Positions 42,182 to 47,928 of a stretch of 47,928 nt of DNA are shown here, piece by piece. The translations under genes and the position numbers were made by a program. The DNA is from CBDUQN01 sp965369375 (lineage in GTDB: Bacteria; Krumholzibacteriota; Krumholzibacteriia; Krumholzibacteriales; Krumholzibacteriaceae), in the NCBI GenBank assembly GCA_965369375.1, contig CBDUQN010000015.1, forward strand, positions 1 through 47,928, in the 5' to 3' direction. The notes under the pieces were generated by a model, which had not been told where the DNA came from, ran no database searches, and saw only the letters and a program-made list of their open reading frames with translations. Within the stretch, counting starts at the first letter, position 1, and the number at the start of each line of letters is the position of its first letter.

Positions 42182-42976
42182 TTAACTTTTCTTGGTTTCT
42201 GCTTTTTCGGCTTTTTCCTGATGCGGACAGCTCTTGTTTTTGTCCCGGTGAGGGCATCCCGCGCTCTTGCTCTTTTTGAGCGGACACCCTCCTTCACTTG
42301 CATGCGTGCACTTGTGGTCACCCGTGTAGGAACCATCTACGAATTTTGCGGGATCCGTCTCGAAGGCGTCGAGACAACCCTTGCATCCGAAGTAATACGT
42401 ATGTCCCTCGTATTCCCGCTTGGCGAACGCATCTTTTCTCAAGAAGACATCGCCGCCTATCGAGCATTCCGCCCAGATGTAGGCGTCGGGATCAGCCTCG
42501 AATTTCTTCTTGTTCTCTTCACTGATAAAGTATAACGTGCGGCCCTCGAATTCGGTCGTATACGTCATCTCGCGAACCGGCTTGACCTCGCTTGCGACGA
42601 CATCGTAGTTGAGCTCGTATTTCGCCGGATCGGCGAAGTACTTGTCCTTGCAGCCGGCCGCACAGAAATAAACCTCGAATCCGTTATGATCGGCGGTGAT
42701 CGCCTTATCCTTGTCGATGACCATCCCGCAGACAGCGTCGTAGGTCTTGCCGGAAGTGACCATATCGGGATTGGCGATAAAGTACGCCTTGCAGCCGGGA
42801 TCACAAAAGTAATACGTTTTGCCCTCGTACTCATGGGTCGACGCCTCCGATTTCGGCATGATGAAACCGCACACGGGATCGACGACCGTATCGTTGTCCT
42901 TCCCGGCGTAAACACTCACACCGATCGACAGGAGCGCTACGGCTACGACGAGCAACGATAGAAAACGTTTCGACAT
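42182..42976 (-). CDS. Exported multi-YHS-domain metal-binding protein
   Basis: 264 residues with a signal peptide (FLSLLVVAVALLSIGVSVYA). Four YHS-like units follow: two with cysteine pairs (DPVCGFIMPK / YYFCDPGCKAYF; DAVCGMVIDKDKA / VYFCAAGCKDKYF), one with cysteines lost (YTTEFEGRTLYFISEENKKK), and one with CSIGGDVF / YYFGCKGCLDAF. The C-terminal 45 residues are rich in Cys, His and Lys (HKCTHASEGGCPL, SAGCPHRD, KSCPHQE), a likely soft-metal (Cu/Zn) binding tail. No metal ATPase is adjacent. A periplasmic metal buffer or chaperone is the best guess. Confidence 0.88.
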   Translation of the reverse strand: MSKRFLSLLVVAVALLSIGVSVYAGKDNDTVVDPVCGFIMPKSEASTHEYEGKTYYFCDPGCKAYFIANPDMVTSGKTYDAVCGMVIDKDKAITADHNGFEVYFCAAGCKDKYFADPAKYELNYDVVASEVKPVREMTYTTEFEGRTLYFISEENKKKFEADPDAYIWAECSIGGDVFLRKDAFAKREYEGHTYYFGCKGCLDAFETDPAKFVDGSYTGDHKCTHASEGGCPLKKSKSAGCPHRDKNKSCPHQEKAEKAETKKS

Positions 42977-43091
42977 ATCAAACCTCCTTCAGCGTTCCTA
43001 ATTCCTTACAATTTTAGTAATAATAATAAAAAGCAAATCACGCTTGCAAGCCCTTTTTATAACTTCTTTATCCAAAGAAGGTTCCTGCGCC

Positions 43092-45122
43092 CTACCGCAG
43101 AAATAGGGGTGCAAACACGAGCGCAACGACAGACATGAGCTTGATGAGGATATTCATGCTCGGCCCCGAGGTGTCCTTGAACGGATCGCCGACGGTATCG
43201 CCGACCACCGCCGCCGCATGAACCGGCGTGCCCTTGCCGCCGAGGTTGCCCTCCTCGATCCACTTCTTGCTGTTGTCCCACGTGCCGCCGACATTAGCCA
43301 TGAAGATTCCCATGAGGACACCGGTCGTGGTGGCTCCGGCGAGGAATCCTCCGAGGGCTTCGGGGCCGAGGAAAAATCCCATAGCGAGCGGCGCTGCGAT
43401 CGCAAGGATTCCCGGAAGGAGCATCTCCTTGAGAGCCGATTTTGTCACAATGTCAATGCACTTTTCCGTCTCGGGTTCCGCCTTGCCTTCCATGAGCCCC
43501 GTTATCTCTCGAAACTGGCGTCTGATCTCGATGACCATCTTGTTTGCCGCCCGCCCGACACCCTTTATCGTGAGCGCCGCCATCAGAAACGGCATCATAC
43601 CTCCGATGAAGAGTCCGATAATGGTAATCGGCGAGGAGAGATTGAGCTGAAAATCGGGCATCGCCTGCTTGATCGTATTCTGAAAGGCGCTGAAGAGGGC
43701 GAGCGCCGTAAGTGCGGCCGATCCGATGGCGAAGCCCTTCCCGATCGCCGCTGTCGTGTTGCCGATCGAGTCGAGGCGATCTGTTATCTTTCTTATTTCA
43801 GGACCGGCACCCGACATCTCGGCGATGCCGCCGGCGTTATCGGATATCGGCCCGTACGAATCGGTTGACATCACGATGCCGATTGTAGAGAGCATCCCGA
43901 CTGCCGAAATTGCTATCCCGTAGAGCCCGGCGTACCGATGAGCGATGAAAATGGCAATGGCGATTGTCAGGATCGGCAGCACCGTGCTTTCGAAACCGAC
44001 GGCGAGGCCCGTGATTATCGTCGTGGCGGGACCCGTCTCGCTCGCCTTCGCGACTTCTTGAACCGGTTTACCGGATGTGTAATATTCACTCTCGAGGCCT
44101 ATGAGCGCGCCCGCGACAATCCCCGCCAGCACGGCCCAGAATGGATTTACATAACCGATGATGTTCGTAACGGCGAAGTAGGCGCCGATAATGAAAAGAA
44201 TCGCGCTGATGTAGAAGCTGTACCGGAGCGCCGACTGCGGACTCACCTTCTTGAGCAGTGACATCGAGAAGATGCCGAGAATCGAGGCTATGAGCCCGAT
44301 ACCGATGAGCACGATCGGCAGTGACATCCAAGCTATCCGGGGATCCCCCTGGACGAGCCACGGTACTCCGTACTTCGATGGATCACTCATCGTGAATCCG
44401 ATCGCGATAGCGGCCACGACGCTTCCGACGTAACTCTCGAACAGATCGGCACCCATGCCGGCGGTGTCTCCGACGTTATCGCCGACGAGATCGGCAATGA
44501 CACCGGGATTGCGAGGATCGTCCTCCGGGATGCCGGCCTCGACCTTTCCGACGAGATCGGCCCCCACGTCCGCACTTTTCGTAAAGACGCCGCCGCCCAC
44601 GCGTGCGAAGAGCGCAATGGTGCTCGCACCCATGGCGAAACCGCTTATGACGGCAGGGTCCCGATTGAACAGAAAGTAAAAACCTAGCCCCACGGCACCG
44701 AGCGCGGCCACGCTGATCCCCATCACCGAACCACCCATGAAGGCGATCGACAGGGCACGCGGTGTTCCGCCGTCTTTCGCCCCCTGGCAGGCCCTAACGC
44801 TGCTGCGTGTCGCCGTTTCCATACCGAATAACCCGGCGACCATGGAACAGACGGCACCGGCGAGAAACGCAAAGGCAGTCTGCAGACTCAACGCATATGT
44901 CAGAACGATAAACAGCAGCACAATGAAAACGGCTATAATCTGGTACTCCCGCCTGAGAAAAACGAACGCACCCTTATGTATCATGCCCGCGATCTTCTGC
45001 ATCAGCTCGTTTCCGGCGGGCTGCTTTCTGATCCAGAAATATGTCAGCACCGACATCACTAATCCTGCGATGCCGATCCACGGGATGATCTCGGTTGCTG
45101 AAGCTAGTAAACCCTCGCTCAT
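43092..45122 (-). CDS. hppA: Membrane-bound pyrophosphatase (ion-pumping)
   Basis: A 676-residue polytopic pump that uses pyrophosphate hydrolysis to move H+ or Na+ across the membrane. Signature motifs: DVGADLVGKVEAGIPEDDPR, IADLVGDNVGDTAGMGADLF, YGPISDNAGGIAEMSG and DNSKKWIEEGNLGGKG. GNTTAAIGKGFAIGSAAL has Ala where K+-independent enzymes have Lys, so it is predicted K+-dependent. I cannot separate H+ from Na+ transport by eye. GGAGG precedes the ATG; a TTGACA lies further upstream near 45241. It fits an energy-limited anaerobe. Confidence 0.97.
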   Translation of the reverse strand: MSEGLLASATEIIPWIGIAGLVMSVLTYFWIRKQPAGNELMQKIAGMIHKGAFVFLRREYQIIAVFIVLLFIVLTYALSLQTAFAFLAGAVCSMVAGLFGMETATRSSVRACQGAKDGGTPRALSIAFMGGSVMGISVAALGAVGLGFYFLFNRDPAVISGFAMGASTIALFARVGGGVFTKSADVGADLVGKVEAGIPEDDPRNPGVIADLVGDNVGDTAGMGADLFESYVGSVVAAIAIGFTMSDPSKYGVPWLVQGDPRIAWMSLPIVLIGIGLIASILGIFSMSLLKKVSPQSALRYSFYISAILFIIGAYFAVTNIIGYVNPFWAVLAGIVAGALIGLESEYYTSGKPVQEVAKASETGPATTIITGLAVGFESTVLPILTIAIAIFIAHRYAGLYGIAISAVGMLSTIGIVMSTDSYGPISDNAGGIAEMSGAGPEIRKITDRLDSIGNTTAAIGKGFAIGSAALTALALFSAFQNTIKQAMPDFQLNLSSPITIIGLFIGGMMPFLMAALTIKGVGRAANKMVIEIRRQFREITGLMEGKAEPETEKCIDIVTKSALKEMLLPGILAIAAPLAMGFFLGPEALGGFLAGATTTGVLMGIFMANVGGTWDNSKKWIEEGNLGGKGTPVHAAAVVGDTVGDPFKDTSGPSMNILIKLMSVVALVFAPLFLR

Positions 45123-45326
45123 GGAAGCCTCCTCAATGGCGTGTCACGGTCCCTCTATATATTCCCCCCACTTGCGTGATAACCGATTTTGCAGAAGCAG
45201 CTATCAATTCAAAAACCTTTACGTATAAAAATGCCCATGTGTCAAGAAAATTCGATTTGCAGCTATTCCGTCTGATTCGGCGGCGTAATCGATTTCGAGT
45301 TGATCAATAGACATACCGCGGATCTC

Positions 45327-46520
45327 TTAAGAGATCACTTCGAGCTCCCTGCCGATTTTTGTGAACGCGCCTATCGCCTTGTCGAGGTGATCGCGCGTAT
45401 GAGCCGCTGACACCTGAACACGTATCCTCGCATGGCCCTTCGGCACAACGGGATAGAAAAATCCGATAACGTAGATCCCCTCGCCGAGCAGCTTGTCGGC
45501 CATAACCTGCGAAAGCTTCGCATCGCCGAGCATGATCGGTACGATCGGATGGGTTCCTTGAACGATATCGAATCCCGCCGCGGTTATCTTCTCCCTGAAA
45601 TACTTTGTATTTTCGACGAGACGCTCACGCAATTCACTCGTCGCAGTCAACATATCGAAAGCCTTGATGCCCGCGCCGACGACCGCCGGTGCAAGCGTGT
45701 TCGAAAAAAGGTACGGTCTCGAGCGCTGCCTGAGCAGATCGATGATTTCGGCCCTGCCGGTTGTAAAGCCTCCCGTCGCCCCCCCGAGCGCCTTGCCGAG
45801 AGTCGATGTTATGACATCAACCCTGCCGAGCGCCCCGCAGTGCTCGACGCTCCCCCTTCCCGTCGGCCCGAAGAATCCCGTCGCGTGAGAATCATCGACC
45901 ATAACCATGGCGCCGTACTTTTCGGCGAGATCGCATATCTTGTCGATCTGCGCTACGATACCGTCCATCGAAAAAACACCGTCGGTCGCTATCATGACGC
46001 GCCGGGCTCCCGCCTCCCTGGCTTCATCGAGCCTGCTCTTCAGATCATCCATATCGTTGTTAGCGTAACGGTGGCGTTTCGCCTTGCAGAGACGTATGCC
46101 GTCAATGATTGATGCGTGGTTGAGCTGGTCACTTATCACGGCATCCTCGTCGGTGAGCAGGATTTCGAAGAGCCCGCCGTTTGCGTCCCAGCACGACGTG
46201 TAGAGGATTGTATCCTCGGTCCGGAAAAAGTCGGCGATCTTCTTTTCGAGCTTCTTGTGAATATCCTGAGTTCCGCATATAAAGCGCACCGATGAAAGAC
46301 CGAATCCGCGGCTGTCCATCGCTTCTTTCGCCGCTCCTATTATTTCTGAATTGCTGGCAAGCCCGAGATAATTGTTGGCGCAGAAATTGATGACCTCTTT
46401 CCCTCCCTTGACCTCTATCTCGGCCTTCTGATCTGATGTTATGACCCTCTCGACCTTGTAGAGTCCTGAACTCTTGATCTCTTCGATCGTCCCCTGTAGT
46501 TCCTTTTTTATCGTGTACAT
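45327..46520 (-). CDS. kbl: Glycine C-acetyltransferase (2-amino-3-ketobutyrate CoA ligase)
   Basis: PLP enzyme, 397 residues, that cleaves 2-amino-3-oxobutanoate with CoA to glycine and acetyl-CoA. Family motifs: INFCANNYLGLASN, GFGLSSVRFICGTQDIHK, VMVDDSHATGFFGPTGRG, and the PLP-binding Lys in TSTLGKALGGATGG. It follows the threonine dehydrogenase gene by 36 bp, giving a complete threonine-to-glycine route. Confidence 0.96.
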   Translation of the reverse strand: MYTIKKELQGTIEEIKSSGLYKVERVITSDQKAEIEVKGGKEVINFCANNYLGLASNSEIIGAAKEAMDSRGFGLSSVRFICGTQDIHKKLEKKIADFFRTEDTILYTSCWDANGGLFEILLTDEDAVISDQLNHASIIDGIRLCKAKRHRYANNDMDDLKSRLDEAREAGARRVMIATDGVFSMDGIVAQIDKICDLAEKYGAMVMVDDSHATGFFGPTGRGSVEHCGALGRVDVITSTLGKALGGATGGFTTGRAEIIDLLRQRSRPYLFSNTLAPAVVGAGIKAFDMLTATSELRERLVENTKYFREKITAAGFDIVQGTHPIVPIMLGDAKLSQVMADKLLGEGIYVIGFFYPVVPKGHARIRVQVSAAHTRDHLDKAIGAFTKIGRELEVIS

Positions 46521-46556
46521 TTCGACTCTCCCTGCCTGTATTAAACCGCTTCTTCT

Positions 46557-47534
46557 CTAAATCAGTCCCTTTTCGTGCTTGTGCCTCAGGACGCTCAGCA
46601 TATCCTCGGTCATGGCCGCAAGGCCGAAGTCAGGTCGCCATCCCCATTCTTCACGCGCCGCCGAATCATCCATGTAATTGGGCCATGAGTCCGCAATCTC
46701 CTGCCGCACGGGGTCGACCTCGTATCCGATCTCGAATCCCGGAATATGTTTTCGTATCTCGGCGGCGATCTCCTCTGGGGTGCATCGCATTGCAGTAACG
46801 TTGAAAGCATTACGGTGCTTCAAAGCAGCTTCGTCCGCTTCCATGAGCTCTACCGCCGCTTTGATTGCATCGGGCATGTACATCATGTCGAGCGACGTCC
46901 CTTCTTTCAAGAAGCATGTATACCGTCCGTTCTTCACCGCGTCATAGAAGATCTCGACCGCATAATCAGTCGTGCCTCCGCCCGGCAGCGTTCCGTTGGA
47001 GATGATTCCCGGATACCTGACGCCCCGCACATCCACACCATACCGCTTGTGGTAGTAATCGCAGAGGAGCTCACCGGAAAGCTTCGTAACTCCATACATC
47101 GAATTCGGCCTCATGATGGTATCCTGAGGGGTGCCGTCAAGGGGCGTTGTCGGTCCGAAAACGCCTATAGAGCTCGGGAAGAAGAGGCTGCAGCCGATCG
47201 TTCGCGCTGTTTCGAGCGCGTTGAAGAGACCGTCCATGTTGATCTTCCAGGCTCGCTGTGGGTCTCTCTCCGCGGTTGCCGACAGCACGGCCGCCAGATG
47301 ATAGACAACCGTTATTTCGTGCTTCTTGATAGCCGCATCGAGGTCGGCAGGAGAAAGAACGTCGAGATGCTCGAATATTCCTGTGCCCGCCAGTTTTCCC
47401 TCGCTGTCCTCTCTAATATCGGTAGCAACGACACTGCCGTCGCCGTAGCGCTCTCTCATAGCGATGGTAAGCTCTGATCCGATCTGACCGAGGGCTCCCG
47501 TCACGAGAACCTTAACAGTCTTGGAGGAAGCCAT
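46557..47534 (-). CDS. L-threonine 3-dehydrogenase, short-chain (epimerase-like) type
   Basis: 325 residues. Rossmann motif VTGALGQIGSEL, catalytic SSIGVFGP and YGVTK (Tyr-x-x-x-Lys), and substrate region RYPGIISNGTLPGGGTTDYA typical of SDR-type threonine dehydrogenases. It oxidises L-threonine to 2-amino-3-oxobutanoate with NAD+, the substrate of the next gene, kbl. The ATG at 47534 has AAGGGAG directly upstream; the open frame to 47615 is unsupported. Confidence 0.93.
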   Translation of the reverse strand: MASSKTVKVLVTGALGQIGSELTIAMRERYGDGSVVATDIREDSEGKLAGTGIFEHLDVLSPADLDAAIKKHEITVVYHLAAVLSATAERDPQRAWKINMDGLFNALETARTIGCSLFFPSSIGVFGPTTPLDGTPQDTIMRPNSMYGVTKLSGELLCDYYHKRYGVDVRGVRYPGIISNGTLPGGGTTDYAVEIFYDAVKNGRYTCFLKEGTSLDMMYMPDAIKAAVELMEADEAALKHRNAFNVTAMRCTPEEIAAEIRKHIPGFEIGYEVDPVRQEIADSWPNYMDDSAAREEWGWRPDFGLAAMTEDMLSVLRHKHEKGLI

Positions 47535-47928
47535 GTAACTCCCTTTTATTGTGTTTGTTACGATGTTAGCTGAAGAGGTTGCCGAGGATATCAAATGTAT
47601 TGAAAGTCCCGGCAACCGCCATCAGGGAGATTACAAGCTACCATCGCGGAACTGAATGGTCAAGGAATCTCTCTTCCGTGCTTCATATAAAGAATTATGT
47701 GGATGGCATATTATACTATGATTTAACCAGTAATGGACACGCGAATCTACCTGCCACGGCTCTTCATGAGTCGGATCACCGAATCCCCCCTCCCTCGCCC
47801 TTTACATAATGCAACTGCATTTCCCTTGAACACCCGCTCCATGAGCGGCACTGAATTATTCTATAGGGGTATCTTGGACATTCCCCAGTTTTCCCCGATA
47901 ATTTCTCGTAAGTTATTTAAGTTGAGAG
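47535..47928. other. Non-coding right end
   Basis: 394 bp with no frame I believe. There is a leftward TATAAT-like box near 47715-47725 without a good -35, and a short hairpin CCGCTC-CAT-GAGCGG near 47844. It probably holds the promoter region of the threonine dehydrogenase gene and the spacer to an unseen neighbour. Confidence 0.5.

Noticed and set aside
47579..47809. 76-residue plus-strand ORF near the right end
   Set aside because: No ribosome-binding site, no domain and no composition like neighbouring genes; treated as chance.

Overview
This window looks like chromosomal DNA from an uncultured, probably anaerobic, Gram-negative bacterium. A TonB-type C-terminal domain, several lipoproteins and a GWxTD-domain protein suggest an outer membrane and a relative of the FCB-type candidate phyla; this placement is inference from gene content only. 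No rRNA, tRNA, CRISPR array, IS element or phage gene was recognised.

Region 1 (1-6.6 kb, + strand) holds a [NiFe]-hydrogenase maturation protease, a secreted M1-like/M28/PDZ peptidase fusion, and a System II cytochrome c biogenesis pair (resB/ccsA).

Region 2 (6.6-21.9 kb) is the centrepiece, a hydrogenase/heterodisulfide-reductase/Nuo-like supercluster. One long leftward gene train with many 4-bp ATGA overlaps encodes HdrC, HdrB, an HdrA N-terminal half fused to NuoE, an HndB-like ferredoxin, a NuoF/HndC flavoprotein, four signalling-type proteins (two DRTGG proteins, a CBS-ATPase and a PHP-ATPase fusion), a 1082-residue fusion of a NuoG-like ferredoxin part with an HdrA C-terminal half and a whole second HdrA, MvhD, a small protein, a decayed histidine kinase and a response regulator. 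Divergently transcribed are the [NiFe] hydrogenase subunits MvhG and MvhA. The MvhA frame is interrupted by an in-frame TGA exactly at the first nickel-ligand Cys of the C-terminal motif. The frame continues through LSCATH plus a 26-residue tail, and a SECIS-like hairpin follows the TGA, so this is very probably a selenocysteine-containing hydrogenase. The set encodes a candidate soluble flavin-based electron-bifurcating complex linking H2, NAD(H), ferredoxin and a disulfide-type acceptor. Its HdrA is split so that the two halves lie on different polypeptides.

Region 3 (22-38.8 kb) is mostly envelope and signalling: a TPR lipoprotein, an EamA exporter, a DUF116 protein, a two-TM HAMP-like protein, a lone receiver, a small secreted protein with its own promoter and terminator, an HD-GYP-like protein, a TPR/GWxTD lipoprotein, a nitroreductase, a TonB-like protein behind a coupled leader ORF, two paralogous secreted proteins, an FG-GAP-like protein, gamma-glutamyltransferase, and a propeller-transglutaminase.

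Region 4 (38.8-47.5 kb, all leftward) holds ychF-archease-rtcB (RNA ligation), a multi-YHS metal-binding protein, a membrane pyrophosphatase, and the threonine-to-glycine pair Tdh/Kbl. Tandem 29-bp repeats duplicate the rtcB translation start region.
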